DNA from: Achatina immaculata
Taxonomy: Eukaryota > Mollusca > Gastropoda > Stylommatophora > Achatinidae
Reading direction: 5' to 3'
Assembly: GCA_009760885.1 (NCBI GenBank)
Contig: CM019701.1
Span: 14,976,282-15,040,281 of the forward strand
Length of the DNA stretch: 64,000 nt
Positions within the stretch are counted from its first letter, which is position 1. Each line of letters opens with the position of its first letter. The notes below the pieces were generated by a model. The model searched no databases and was not told the DNA's origin. It saw only the letters and a list, made by a program, of their open reading frames with translations. The translations under genes and the position numbers were made by a program. Positions 12,481 through 24,475 of the stretch are shown piece by piece.

Positions 12481-13223
12481 CTACTTTTACTACCATTATT
12501 ACAACTACACCACCCCTCAACTATTGCTACGATTTCTATTACTATCAGATTGCCGTTTTGACCACTGCTGGCGCTGCGCCTGCTACAACTGTTACGCTAC
12601 AACAAAGGCACTACTTCTGTAACAGCCATAATTACTACCACACGACAGCTATTTCTTCTGCTACACCCTCTAACCATAGCTACTAATATCATTAACGTGT
12701 TATTACTACTGTTACTGTAATTTATTCAACAGCGGTTCCTGCTGCCACTATTTCTACTATTTTACTGTACCTAATGCGACAAACCCTGAACAGACAAGAT
12801 GGGATGTTTCCAAATGTCTCATTGGAAAACCTCCTCTTCTCATATTTTCTGTCAAATGAAACCGAAAAACAGGATCCAAGTATGATAAATTTATACCTGC
12901 AAGATTATGACAGAGCACACTTGACACTGCTTTAGCCAGTCCATTAACATCCGATCTGATAGTTCAATGAACGGGCACTATCAAGTGCCTGAGGCCAGGG
13001 GTTGGTGTTAGGTCAAGCAGGCGCAGACCCTAGAGAGAGCCCTCTACTGACTTTTCAGGCAGCTGGCAGTTTTAAATAGATAGCCTAGTCTTCCGTATGG
13101 GCGCTGAGTTGCCCGTTACTATGCATATATGATGTATTAACAGCAGCAGAATTTGACAAATGTTCATGAAGTACTTCTGATTCGCCCTCTTTCCATGTCT
13201 ATTAAAACATCATAAACATCTAC
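12481..13223. other. Stretch without recognisable gene
   Basis: Decaying continuation of the trinucleotide array, then unassigned sequence. Confidence 0.5.
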
Positions 13224-13656
13224 CTATCTTGTTATATGGAAGTGAATCATGGACAATAGACAGGTCTGCATAAAAATCATTGGAAGCAGCAGAAATGTTG
13301 TTTATTAGAAGAATGTTGCGAGTCCCCTGGACAGCAAAAATAACTAATGAAGAATGTAGGAGAAGAGCTGGAGAGACAAAAAAAAAAAAAACCTTGTCAA
13401 AAAGATAAGAGAGAGACAAGGTACTTTCATAGGACATGCAATGAGAAGAGGAGGCATTGAAAATATTATAACAACAGGAAAAATGGAAGGAAGAAGATCA
13501 AGAGGAAGACCAAGAGAAATGATACTGGACAGTCTGATGGGATGGTGTGAGAGGAGATCATCAACTGAGCTGATGGCCTGCATGAAGGATCGTGTACTCT
13601 GGAGAAGCATAATAGCCAACGCCAGTCGGCAAGGCACCTGATGATGATGATGAAAC
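13224..13656 (+). pseudogene. LINE family B tail with GAT-type 3' end
   Basis: Reads YGSESWTIDRS, EAAEMLFIRRMLRVPWTAK, then GGIENIITTGKMEGRRSRGR and SRQGT plus stop, followed by a short GAT run. Same 3' end as the copies at 7280, 9962 and 44655. A frameshift lies at the A-run near 13378. Confidence 0.8.
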
Positions 13657-14059
13657 ATCTACGCCCCTTTGACCAGCGCCCTCACCCCACCCTCGTGATG
13701 CCCTCCGTTTAACCATCACCATCGCCCACATCACGAAACAGGTTTACCCATGGTCCCTCGATTACCCCCAGCGAAGCCACGTGGGTCAGTCGTAAAAGTT
13801 GGTTAAACCAGGCTTTTGAACTCCGCTTGTTGCTGCAGCCATTTATAGTATGTCAAAGTACAGCTGTCATCAACAGCTTCTCCCTACATAGCTGTGGATG
13901 TTTTTTGCTGTGTTCCGTAGCTAGGAGAAGCTTTCCATTAATTTTGCTGTGATAACGGGGTTCGGAGAGAGCGCTGTACAAACATATTTCCAACCTTGTT
14001 CAGCGAACGTTCTTGACACGTGTCGAGATTTTTGAATGTGCAGTATGCCAGTGTCAGCA

Positions 14060-14134
<75 letters not shown>

Positions 14135-14215
14135 ATCTATCTATCTATCTATCTGTCTGTCTGTCCGTCTGTCTGTCTGTCTATCTATCTATCTGTCTAT
14201 CTGTCTGTCTGTCTA
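14060..14215. repeat. (ATCT)n/(GTCT)n microsatellite
   Basis: Tetranucleotide array that shifts from ATCT to GTCT towards its right end. Ser/Ile/Tyr/Leu-rich open frames are artefacts. Confidence 0.95.
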
Positions 14216-14884
14216 TCCTTCCTTCCTTGGCGTCTCGTATTCATTTGCTTCTGTTCTGAGAACATGTTTCCTATTTCTACAGTTGCCTCCCCTCGTCGCT
14301 GTATATACATCCTTAACTCTGTTACAAGCGAAGAAAACAAAAGTCAGAAAATACTGACAATGAAAGTTCAGTCACGTATTACGGGAAACATTATCTCGAA
14401 ATCTGTGACGTTTGTTTGAATATGTGGCTTGTACTCCACTCAATCAAAGCTGAACTATGCAGAAACAAGCATTAATTGCTGTAATAATTACATTTTTTCT
14501 GCCCTTTTTTTGTTGTTATTGGAGATTTCACGTTAAAGTGAGGGATAGAGAGTGCAGAATTTTTGGGTAATTTCTGAGGAATTTGCAAAGCTGGATTCTT
14601 TGCAGCAGATCCTGAGGTAATAGTACAGTCAGGCTGTTGTGGAGTGGCTACATTAGTGTACTGGGATGTAACCATGTCACAACCCTAGGGACCAAGTCGA
14701 GCCTCACTCCGTTTGTCATCATGGGGTAGCCTAAACTCTTTTATTAGAAGCACCTCATAGATGGGAAATGGGATCTTGTCTTCTGATTCTGTCCTTGATG
14801 AATGTGTCCTACAACAAACAACCCCATTATTGCTCCCATTAGAAATGAATGAAGGCTGTGTACCTTTGGCGATAGGGACTAGTA

Positions 14885-15412
14885 CACGGTGATACCAAAA
14901 AAAAAAATATTAACACTATATGGCACTATTCGCGTCAGTTCATGGCGTCTTCACTTGTTCATCTCCGGTGTCAACACATTTCTGAAACCTGTCCTATGTG
15001 CTCTCCAGAACCACGAAGCACATTTCTGGCTGGTCCTGCTGCCATATTTGTAATACGCTTTCTGGGACAGTGAATATGACGTGGCATGATTGCATTACAC
15101 ACATTCTTCGACCATACCCCGCAGCCAAAAATCACAAGGGGGCGGTGTGTTGGGAGATCTGGCTAAGGCTCTGGAAAAGTTAGAGGTCCTTCTCTGCCAA
15201 TCCATCGCCCTCGAAATGTCATGCTAAGAAAGGTACGGGCATTCTGAAGAAAGTGTGGTGGAGCACCATCCAGAAGGAAGAGCCCAGACTGCAGGATTCC
15301 CGACATAACATTTCCAGGGCGATGTGCTGACACCGGAGGGCCAACAAGTGGAGACCCTAGGAATTAATGTGAATAGTTCCATATAGCGTTAACATTTTTT
15401 GAACCACCCTGA
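14885..15412 (-). mobile_element. Mariner-like (DUF4817-type) element remnant with long terminal inverted repeats
   Basis: On the minus strand the left half encodes FLLDGAPPHFLQNARTFLS, then RGRWIGREGP, the catalytic-core signature of mariner-related transposases (DGAPPHF carries a catalytic Asp; R-RWIGRGGP follows). After frame breaks, a degraded version of the RSPDLTPCDF-LWG motif appears. Both ends carry matching inverted sequence of roughly 80 bp (left tacactatatggcacta-like, right tagcgttaacatttttt-like) and are flanked by TA, the mariner target. At 528 bp it is much shorter than a full element, so it is an internally deleted, dead copy. Confidence 0.7.
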
Positions 15413-15639
15413 TATTTGTAAGATAATAACTGAAGCTTTAATGAGGAGAATAACAAAGCCAAGAGACAAAACGGACCTAAATTATGCATGGGAATGTGTA
15501 TCTGTTAAACTGGTTAGCTCACATTATCCGCTATTGTGCTAAAAGATTAAGTGGCACTGACATAATATCCCCGTGTGTGGAGCTGTTGTTCCGCTTGTGT
15601 GCATGCTGGGAAGGATTTGTGTTTGTTTCTTGTGCGATA

Positions 15640-16525
15640 TACGGTACTGGATAGACTATATGTTGAGCTGTTTGCCTGTTGTGCCATCTTCCCAGCTGAC
15701 AGACTATACTTACAGCTGTTTGTCTCTTGTGTGTCATCTTACCAGCTGACAGACTATATGTTCAGCTGTTTTTGTCTCTTGTGTATCATCTTACCAGTTG
15801 ACAGACTATATGTTGAGCTGTTTGTCTCTTGTGTGTCATCTTACCAGCTGACAGACTATATGTTCAGCTGTTTTTGTCTCTTGTGTATCATCTTACCAGT
15901 TGACAGACTATACTTACAGCTTTTTGTCTCTTGTGTGTCATCTTACCAGTTGACAGACTATACTTACAGCTTTTTGTCTCTTGTGTGTCATCTTACCAGT
16001 TGACAGACTATACTTACAGCTGTTTGTCTCTTGTGTGTCGTCTTACCAGTTGACAGACTATACTTACAGCTGTTTGTCTCTTGTGTGTCATCTTACCAGT
16101 TGACAGACTATACTTACAGCTGTTTGTCTCTTGTGTGTCATCTTACCAGTTGACAGACTATATGTTGAGCTGTTTGTCTCTTGTGTGTCATCTTCCCTGC
16201 TGACAGACTATACTTACAGCTGTTTGTCTCTTGTGTGTCACCTTCCCTGCTGACAGACTATACTTACAGCTGTTTGTCTCTTGTGTGTCACCTTCCCTGC
16301 TGACAGACTATACTTACAGCTGTTTGTCTCTTGTGTGTCGTCTTACCAGTTGACAGACTATATGTTGAGCTGTTTGTCTCTTGTGTGTCATCTTCCCTGC
16401 TGACAGACTATACTTACAGCTGTTTGTCTCTTGTGTGTCATCTTCCCTGCTGACAGACTATACTTACAGCTGTTTGTCTCTTGTGTGTCATCTTACCAGT
16501 TGAAAGACTATATGTTGAATTATTT
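15640..16525. repeat. 50-bp minisatellite, about 17 copies
   Basis: Unit of 50 bp containing tgtttgtctcttgtgtgtca and a cagttgacagactatac core. Variants differ at cttacc/cttccc and at tacttac/tatgttg. The right edge degenerates near 16500. Confidence 0.95.
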
Positions 16526-17785
16526 ATTTCTTGTGTAATATATCCAGTTTAGCGAACATTTTCTTGTCTGAACGATATCTGCTCTTCTTCTGTCCATGTC
16601 CATCGGGTGGAAAGGTAAAATAGAGTCTAGGCCTAGAGAACAGGTGTGAATGTTTTAATATGCAGCAACGGAGCAAAAAAAAAAAACTTCTCTCTTCTTG
16701 CTGATTAAACTGTTCAGCAATTAGATAAAAGCTAGCGAGGCACACACAAAAGGTAAAGGGACATCACCGCCGTGCCAAATCATGCTTCACCAGTTCCTAC
16801 AGAATGAAGAAGCATGATCGCTGACGCCTACCAGCACATTATATGTATGAATGAATGAATGAATGAATGAACCACTCCCAGTCTAATATGCAGTTTTCTG
16901 TGGCGGAACTGATCAAAACATTGACGAAGGTTACATTTTTTTCTTGGAGAAGACTATGTTTTTGAGTCTGTGGGAACTTTGTCAATGTGTGCGGTACACC
17001 TCTTCTGCCACTAGACCTCCTGTTTGTTGCCCGGACGAATAGACTCATTTAAAAGAGTGTAGACGGACTCTGAGATATGGCTAACTAATATAAATAATCG
17101 TCACAATTTACGACCGAATCGGCCCTCGCATATGTCCTTATTTAAGAGTTCAATTACACACGTCTATTGTTATTTCTGAAAGGTTTCTGTATTGGCTGTT
17201 TCATAAGCCACGACAGTTATAGCATTTAACGCTGAGCGTTTTACGCCTTCCGGCTAAATCATATTCACAAAAGCCTGCAGACTCTGTTTTTACCTGTCAA
17301 GGTCATAACAGGTTTTTAAAATACGAGAGAACCCCAGATGGGATGACAGAAGAAAATATAATTGATAATCTATGAATCTTTGAAGACAAAACTCGCCTAG
17401 AAGTAGCCTTGCGTTTTATAACCCGAAGGCGTTGTACTGAAGTTAAGATAGCCAGATCTAAACTTTTTTCTTATTAACTTTAATATGGGTTGTCATCTTG
17501 TACAAAATGTATACGTGACGGTTCGCCAAACGACGTCTTTAAATATTTGAAATTCTATGGGAAATATATAAAATTCTCAAGTTTCTAAGCGGGACGCTGT
17601 GACTTATAGTGAAGAAGTAAATGTGGGCCAGATGTAACTTCCGTCCATTCCACGCGGTTCAGGTCACCTTAACTGTCTGAATAGAATCCTGGGTCAAGAA
17701 AGAAAGCGTCAAGTCCTTCCACGGACACAAGCTGGAAGTACAAACTGTCGGCGCATAATTTGGACAACTTCATCTCTTTCTTCAA
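16526..17785. other. Stretch without recognisable gene
   Basis: Contains a short (ATGA)n run at 16848-16870. No coding or mobile-element signal could be assigned. Confidence 0.5.
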
Positions 17786-18183
17786 TAGTAGTAGTAACAG
17801 CAGCAGTACTTCTAATAGTAGACGTTGTAGTAGTAGTAGTAATATTAGTAGTAGTAGGAGTAGCGGTAGTGTTAGTAGTAGTAGTAGCATAAGTGATAGT
17901 AATAGTAGTAGTAGCAGTATTAGCATCAGTAGTAGTAGTAATAGTAGTAGTAATAATAGTAGTGGTAATAGTAGTAGGAGTAGTATTAGCAGTAGTAGTA
18001 ATAGTAGTAGTAGTAGTAGAAGTAGTAATAGTAGTAGTAGTAGTAGTAGAAGTAGTAATAGTAGTAGTAGTAGTATTAGCCGTAGTAGTATTATTATTAG
18101 TAGTAGCAGTAATGCAGTAGCAGTAGTAGTAGTAGTAATAGTAATAGTAGTAGCAGCAGCAGTAGTAGCAGCAGCAGCAGCAG
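17786..18183. repeat. TAG/AGT trinucleotide array
   Basis: About 400 bp of (AGT)n with gta/gca variants, ending in a (GCA)n run. Ser- or Val-rich frames are artefacts. Confidence 0.95.
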
Positions 18184-18449
18184 CTGAACTGACACATTCT
18201 GCATAATCTAGCAGCAGTTATCTATTTGGAGCTGTCTGACTGTCATGATTCACTTCTTGTACATCAGAGTTCCTGACTCAAATAAGGACAGGGCTGCCCT
18301 TTGGACAGTAAAATATGTTGCTCCTGCCAACGATCCTTTATATTCGGTTTTTTGTTATGTTTACTAGTCTTTGTTTTCTTATTAGTCTTTGTTATTCTTG
18401 TTATTCTTTGTTACTTTATTTGTCTTTTTTCTTTTTAGTCTTTGTTATT

Positions 18450-19395
18450 CTTGTCTCGGTTTGACATAAAACAAGGGGTCCGTCAGGGGTGCATATTGTC
18501 ACCTTACTTATTTAACTTGTCTACATGAAAATATAATGAGGAATGTTGGAGAAGATGTAGACAAAGAATATTACGATGCCATAACAATTATAGGTTATGA
18601 AATACCAGAGATTAGATATGCTGATGACACAGTATTACTGTCCACAACACAAAAAGGAATGGAAAAACTAATTATATCAGTCCGTAAGAACAGCGAAGAA
18701 CAAAACCTCTATCTTAATGCAAAGAAAACTAAATTGATGACAACTGACCAAAAAAAAGAAACAAAACAAGGCAGCTGATATATGTATCAATGAGGAAAAA
18801 CTGGAAGAAGTGGAGAGTTTTGAATATCTTGGATCACTACTAACTAGTAGTGGAGATACAATGAGGGAAATTAAAAGGAGGACATTTATCGCTCTCCAGA
18901 AAGTAAATCAACTAGAGAATCTGTGGAGAGGAGCAGACAGAACCACAAAAATAAGATTTTTAAGGGCATGTATCTTTCCCATCGCAACATATGCCTGTGA
19001 GATCTGGACACTTAACAAAATAACAGATAAACGCATAAATGCCTTTGAATGTAAATGCTACAGTAGAGTTCTTCAAATATTATGGACACAAAAAAGAACA
19101 AACAAGAATTTAATATTGAAGAAGGCTAGGTAGTAAAGAGAATTAAATAGAGAAAACTTAAATATTTTGGACACATTAAACGTCATGATAATCTAGAGAA
19201 GACCGTCTTGGAAGAGTACATAATGGGGAAAAGAGAAGAAGACCTAGGCGAAGATGGCTGCAAGACATCGTTGATGATCTCCAAATGGATGCATCAGCAG
19301 CAGGCCATCTTGCTCACAACCGAGAGGCCTACAGGAGAGCTGTTAGGGAGACAAAGTTCCGCAAGGGACATGCAAATGAATGAATTAATGAATAT
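18450..19395 (+). pseudogene. LINE family C, RT C-terminal half, AATG-type 3' tail
   Basis: Reverse transcriptase of a non-LTR retrotransposon, broken. Visible in order: FDIKQGVRQGCILSPYLFNL (RT motif), IRYADDTVLLSTTQKGMEKL with the catalytic YADD box, EQNLYLNAKKTKLMTT, FEYLGSLLTSSGDTMREIK, LWRGADRTTKIRFLRACIFP, and the tail LEEYIMGKREED. It ends in gaatgaattaatgaat, the same kind of tail seen at 24948. Stops (near 18528 and 18777) and frameshifts make it non-functional. Confidence 0.85.
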
Positions 19396-19964
19396 TCTTA
19401 TTAGTCTGTTATTCCTGTTAGTCTTACAATCTTTGTTGTTCTTATTAGTCTTTTTTTAAAATTAGTCTGTTATTCTTATTAATCTTTGTTATTCTTATCA
19501 TTTTCGTGATAGAGTCGAAACCACATTAGACAACGAGCCAATTTAAAGCTCTAACATGAAACGGTCAATATGTCTAATACTTCAGTTTAGCAAGGAAGCC
19601 AAACCTCACCTTTTCTCCTACTTATTCAAAGTCCTGCCATCTCTTGGCAGCAATGCAGCACTTCATCCAGCCAAAGCCTGCCCCTACTACACACATACAG
19701 CAGTCTCCCAGGTAGGAACTAGGTCCCTTCCTAAGTTTATTCGTAAATCGACTTTGTATGTGAGTCGAAACAAGATGTTATGGCCCATATCTAACGTCAG
19801 TTAGTCACACGTTTATCTTAGTACAGGACACAGTGTACGCATCTACACAAAAAATAAAAAAACAAACATTAAAGAAACTACGCGTTGTACGTAAGTCGGA
19901 ATTTCGTAACCCAGAGACTGTCCGTATATCAGACTCACACACATACATACTCAAATGTATAAAT
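19396..19964. other. Stretch without recognisable gene
   Basis: A T-rich block with repeated ttattcttattagtctt-like phrases, then sequence with a possible Tigger-like terminal repeat at 19885-19930 (cgtaagtcggaatttcgta). Confidence 0.4.
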
Positions 19965-20352
19965 GCCCCCAGTACGGGCGAAAACGCTGCTCATTTTGGC
20001 AATCAGAGACCCATAACTGACGTGCTGGCGTCAGGGCTTGCTGTCCGTAGCTGATCAAGACCCTGTCCACTCTCTCCGTTGGTACCCCCCTCCCCTCCAG
20101 TAACAGACCCACCCTGGCTAACGAGACAGGGATCGCCATAGTATCAAGGGGGTGGAGTCTGCTAAAGAAGTATTGCACACCCTTTTGCTTTCTAGCTGCC
20201 CTCTGGGACGGAAAAGCAAATAGACGTCGTAACCCGCTCCCAATCCGGCACAACGCTGTGCCTCAACATCTAAACAGATTGGCCGCAAAGAATACCAGCT
20301 GGCAGTTCCTTGTAGGAGGAGGAGGAGGAGGAGAAGAAGAAGAAGAAGAAGA
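19965..20352 (+). mobile_element. SINE-like repeat family with GAA tail, copy 1
   Basis: One of five related copies (others 36962, 48635, 53005 and 24010, all reversed). Shared landmarks include ctaaagaagtattgcaca, gacagggatcgccatagt, and a run of GGA then GAA units at the right end. It has no open reading frame of its own. The tail resembles the 3' end of LINE family F. Confidence 0.65.
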
Positions 20353-20741
20353 TAAATACCCCACATGAAAAATGACGATGCTGCGCTCCAACGATTACCC
20401 TGTACTTGCCGAGTTCTGAGCTAAATACAACTTCCGCTCCTCTCTTTGGAAGACCAAGAACCTCGCAATTACCACAATATGAGACATTTACAATCCTTCA
20501 ACAAAATGTGAAATGCCGCACATAAGACACGTCATTGCAGTGAGGGAGGCAGAAAATATGCAGTGGGCGTCAAAGTTGATGGAGGTTGGTGGTTGGGGGC
20601 TGGGGGGGGGGCGCATTATTTATACCGAAAATGCCAACAAATTATCTCCCTGTAATGTAAAGTTTACTTTTAACAAATTTCAAACTCTTAAGAGGGTTTT
20701 TTTTTCTTATCTGTTTTCGCGCTTTAAACGCTATTTTCAAT

Positions 20742-20985
20742 CATCATCCAATCATCATCATCATCGTCATCATCATCGTCATCATCATCATCATCGTCAT
20801 CATCATCGTCATCATCATCATCATCTTCATCATCAGTACCTCTTCCCCCCCCCCCCCAATGGGGCATAAAGACCTTTGGAACAAAGGTTCTCCAGCCGAT
20901 CCTGTCTTGAGGAAGTCGAGATACCTCAGATTATGTCTGTCCTGCTTCCTTTAAGCTCTTCCTGTGTTGTACGTCTCCATGGCCC
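20742..20985 (-). pseudogene. LINE C-terminal tail with (GAT)n 3' repeat, reverse strand
   Basis: On the minus strand: EVSRLPQDRIGWRTFVPKVF. This is the last segment of LINE proteins, compare SRLVQDRTG-GTFVDALC at 27790. It is followed by a poly-G and then (GAT)n, read as (ATC)n on the + strand at 20742-20833. Short and frame-broken. Confidence 0.55.
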
Positions 20986-21204
20986 CCCCCCCCCCCTCTT
21001 TCTTTTCCCTTGAAATGTCCAAGTCAAGGCGGTATGTAGGGGTGTCTTGTTTACAACAATATCACAGAAATAATACACAGCGCATGGGACAAATGTATGT
21101 CTTTAGTACTTATGTGTGCCTGTATTCCCATATACTGTTTATTTTATGTTAATGTGTGGTATAATTCTAAATTACTTCATATAAAGGTAAAATTCCCGTT
21201 TCCA

Positions 21205-21465
21205 CGCCATTAAAGCATATTGGGGAATACAGTGTTAGTCCCGTATTTTCCATGACCTTCGGCACATGAAAGTGTGATGTGGTCAGTATCACGCCTGACC
21301 GCTTTACCTTCCCAGACTTCTCTGGTACCCATTTTTAGAGGCTGGATGAACCCCGGGGGCCTTTTTGGTGTATACCAGAAAAAGAAATCCCACCACTGGG
21401 ACTGAACCCAGTACCACCTGATTAGTAAACCTAGCGCCTAACCACTCAGCCAACCAGGGCGCCAA
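21205..21465 (-). mobile_element. tRNA-derived SINE
   Basis: On the minus strand the head reads GGCGCCCTGGTTGGCTGAGT followed by GGTTAGGCGC. It contains a perfect A box (TGGCTGAGTGG) and, 35-45 bp on, a near-perfect B box in CTGGGTTCAGTCCCAG, whose arms pair as a T stem. The anticodon region is not convincing, so this is a SINE head rather than a functional tRNA. The body length is an estimate. Confidence 0.6.
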
Positions 21466-21479
21466 ATTATTTCACATAA

Positions 21480-22260
21480 AGAAATTAATGTTTTTTCCCC
21501 CCGAAAAAATAAGCAAATAAATAACATTTCGTTTTCAAATTTTACTGCTGCAGTTACAAGATGGTAAATATGCAGAATTTTTTTTTTTTTTTAATCAAAC
21601 AGAAGAGGGGGCTGGCCGGGCTGCCGCCATTTTGTCTTGTGAAATGTGAATAAATTATTACTAATGCATCCAGGGCGTGATTCGGTTAGACTCATGCGCT
21701 GGGGGGCAAAAAAAGTAATCCCGGCATTTCCTGCCGCCATTTACCCCACGTGGCATTTCATTGGACAAAATTGTGATGTGGCGGAAATAGTTCCACCCAA
21801 AAACGCATGTCATTATTTTCTTCTAACATAAAAAAAGGATAAACTGCTGAATGTTCCGTTTATCCGTAAACGTCGGCCGAATAATGCATCTATTTTCATA
21901 ATATTTGAACATTCTAAAGCTAAATTCAGCGTTGCTTGAGGTCCACATGGAGGTAGTTTAGATGTAAGTCTTTCTGGCCATCTTTTGTTCTTGTAAATGT
22001 CATGTACAGAGTTGAGAAAATTTGTTCAGGGCGTTCAATTTTACTCACAGATTTTTTTCTTAAATGTGGGTTAGAAATTGCCAGGAGCAAGACCCTGTCC
22101 CAGGGTCTAACATTACCAGCAATTTCATTCTTTGAGTGAGAGAGAGCACAAGAGGGGGTGAGCGGAGGTGAAGGTCAGATGATGTGGAGATGGGTTTCCA
22201 CTTGATGCTGTAGACACTGCACTGGCCATCAGGCAGTTACACCAGATAGACTCTTTTTTT
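21480..22260. other. Stretch without recognisable gene
   Basis: Includes an interrupted hairpin at 22073-22126 (arms gaaattgc/gcaatttc and agaccctg/cagggtct). No gene assigned. Confidence 0.5.
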
Positions 22261-22261
22261 T

Positions 22262-23272
22262 TAATCTTTCAGCCGTAGTGTTGTAGCTATTGTTCTGGGT
22301 GTTGTTGTAGCTGTTGTTCTGGTTGTGGTTGTAGTTGTTGCTCTGGCTGTGGTTGTAGTTGTTGTTCTGGTTGTGATTGTAGTCGTAGGTTGTTCTGGCT
22401 GTGGTTGTAGTTGTTGTTCTGGATGTGGTTGTGGTTGTAGTTGTTGTTCTGGATGTGGTTGTGGTTGTAGTTGTTGTTTGGTTGTGATTGTAGTCGTAGT
22501 TGTTCTGGCTGTGGTTGTAGTTGTTGTTCTGGTTGTGATTGTAGTCGTAGGTTGTTCTGGCTGTGGTTGTAGTTGTTGTTCTGGTTGTGATTGTAGTCGT
22601 AGTTGTTCTGGCTGTGGTTGTAGTTGTTGTTCTGGTTGTGATTGTAGTCGTAGGTTGTTCTGGCTGTGGTTGTAGTTGTTGCTCTGGCTGTGGTTGTAGT
22701 TGTTGTTCTGGTTGTGATTGTAGTCGTAGGTTGTTCTGGCTGTGGTTGTAGTTGTTGCTCTGGCTGTGGTTGTAGTTGTTGTTCTGGTTGTGATTGTAGT
22801 CGTAGGTTGTTCTGGCTGTGGTTGTAGTTGTTGTTCTGGTTGTGATTGTAGTCGTAGTTGTTCTGGCTGTGGTTGTAGTTGTTGTTCTGGTTGTGATTGT
22901 AGTCGTAGGTTGTTCTGGCTGTGGTTGTAGTTGTTGCTCTGGCTGTGGTTGTGCATGTCGTTCTCGCTGTGGTTGTAGGTGTTGTTCTGGCTGTGGTTGT
23001 AGGTGTTGTTCTGGCTGTAGTTGTGGTTGTTGTTGTTCTGGCTGTAGTTGTGGTTGTTGTTGTTGTTGTTATGCTGTGGTTGTTGTTGTTCTGGATGTGG
23101 TTGTGGTTGTTGCTCTGGCTGTGGTTGTAATTGTCGTTCTGGCTGTGGTTGTAGTTGTTGTTCTGGCTGTGGCTGTAGTTATTGTTCTGGCTATGATTGT
23201 AGTTGTTGCTCTGGCTGTGGTTGTAGTTGTTGCTCAGGCTGTTGCTGCAGTTGTTGTGGTTGTTGTTCCTAT
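22262..23272. repeat. GTT-rich minisatellite, about 1 kb
   Basis: Units of about 24-28 bp made of tctggctgtggttgtagttg and a variant with tgattgtagtcgtag. They alternate and form longer duplicated blocks. The minus strand has a 332-codon open frame rich in Asn, Gln and Thr, which I attribute to the repeat. Confidence 0.9.
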
Positions 23273-23398
23273 CGCACCGAAACAACGAACTCTTCTTTCC
23301 AGCTAAAGCCGTGGTGATGTCGAAGGGCTGGACTTGTATCGGGTCGTGAATGAATTATTGAGGCTTACTAGAATATCTGGGAATGCACCCTGAAAAAA

Positions 23399-23433
23399 AA
23401 GATAATAATAGTAATAATAATAATAATAATATG
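23399..23433. repeat. (AAT)n microsatellite
   Basis: Short run of ATA/AAT units. Confidence 0.9.
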
Positions 23434-23567
23434 TTAGCGCATTTATCACACAGGTCTTGATTCCATTTTTCGGTCACAGAAGAAAATGACAAAATGCACA
23501 TTTGCGTCCATGTAATAGCCACGTCACATTACCATGTCACAAATAAAAGCGGGGGTTTTTCCCAGTG

Positions 23568-23781
23568 CAGTGTTTCTAAACCGTTTGTGGCTGTGGGCCC
23601 ATTTCTTTCTTTTTTGTGAGCAGATGTGAACCCCTCATTAAGAATAAGTCAATAAATAGAAGTCAGATAAAGCCTGGATTTTGTTTTTTTACCGGAGCTA
23701 ACCCATTTGCTGGTCCGTGGCACCCCAAAGAAGAAGACGGTCCCCCTAGGGATCCATGGGCTCCAAGAATAAGAACCGCTG
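23568..23781. mobile_element. hAT-like MITE
   Basis: 214-bp sequence whose ends form hAT-type terminal inverted repeats: left cagtgtttctaaacc; the right end read inverted is cagcggttcttattc. The flanking 8-mers tcccagtg and ttctagcg agree at 5 of 8 positions and differ only by C/T changes, as a decayed 8-bp target duplication would. No coding capacity, so it is non-autonomous. Confidence 0.5.
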
Positions 23782-24009
23782 TTCTAGCGTCACATAACAA
23801 AAGCTGACGTTTGCGACATTTCACATTCTCTCTAGAGACTTATTTGTGGCAACGTTAGCGTGTGGGACGTGATACTCTGTGGCTGAAGGACTGTGAACAC
23901 TTTTATGTTCACACTTCACAATATCCTTTCTCACGGTCGTAACCTCGAAAGGTGAAGTTTAGGACAGTTCACTCTCTTAAATCCGAGTTTTTCATTAACC
24001 CTTGCCAAC

Positions 24010-24215
24010 ATAATTTTGCAGCCTTCCTATTTTGATGGCTGCAGCCACAACTTTCTAAAACACCCAGTGCCCGGTTAAAGCAGGACGCAAAAGAACTTCA
24101 AATATCTGAGTTGAGCTAAAAAAAACAACAGGGAGTGTGTGATACTTCTTTAGCAGACTCCCTCCAGATGCCTGTCCAGCTTGCCAACCCGGGCCTGTAA
24201 CTGGAGGTACTGAGT
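24010..24215 (-). mobile_element. SINE-like GAA-tail family, partial copy
   Basis: Shares gatacttctttagcagactcc and the flanking gagctaaaaaaa phrase with the copies at 36962, 48635 and 53005. The tail is missing and the left part is strongly diverged. Confidence 0.45.
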
Positions 24216-24237
24216 TAGATGGGAAGTGTATGGTTTT

Positions 24238-24288
24238 CTCACTCTCTCTCTCTCTCTCTCTATCTATCTCTCTCTATCTCTATCTCTC

Positions 24289-24381
<93 letters not shown>

Positions 24382-24475
24382 TTCTCTCTCTATCTCTCTC
24401 TATCTCTGTCTCTCTCTATCTATCTCTATCTCTCTCTATCTCTATCTCTCTCTATCTATCTCTATCTCTCTCCCT
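24238..24475. repeat. CT/CTAT microsatellite
   Basis: (CTAT)n core flanked by mixed ctct/ctat blocks. Confidence 0.95.

Noticed and set aside
22287..23285. 332-codon minus-strand frame rich in Gln, Asn, Thr and Tyr
   Set aside because: Produced entirely by the GTT-rich tandem array; several other frames over it are open too.
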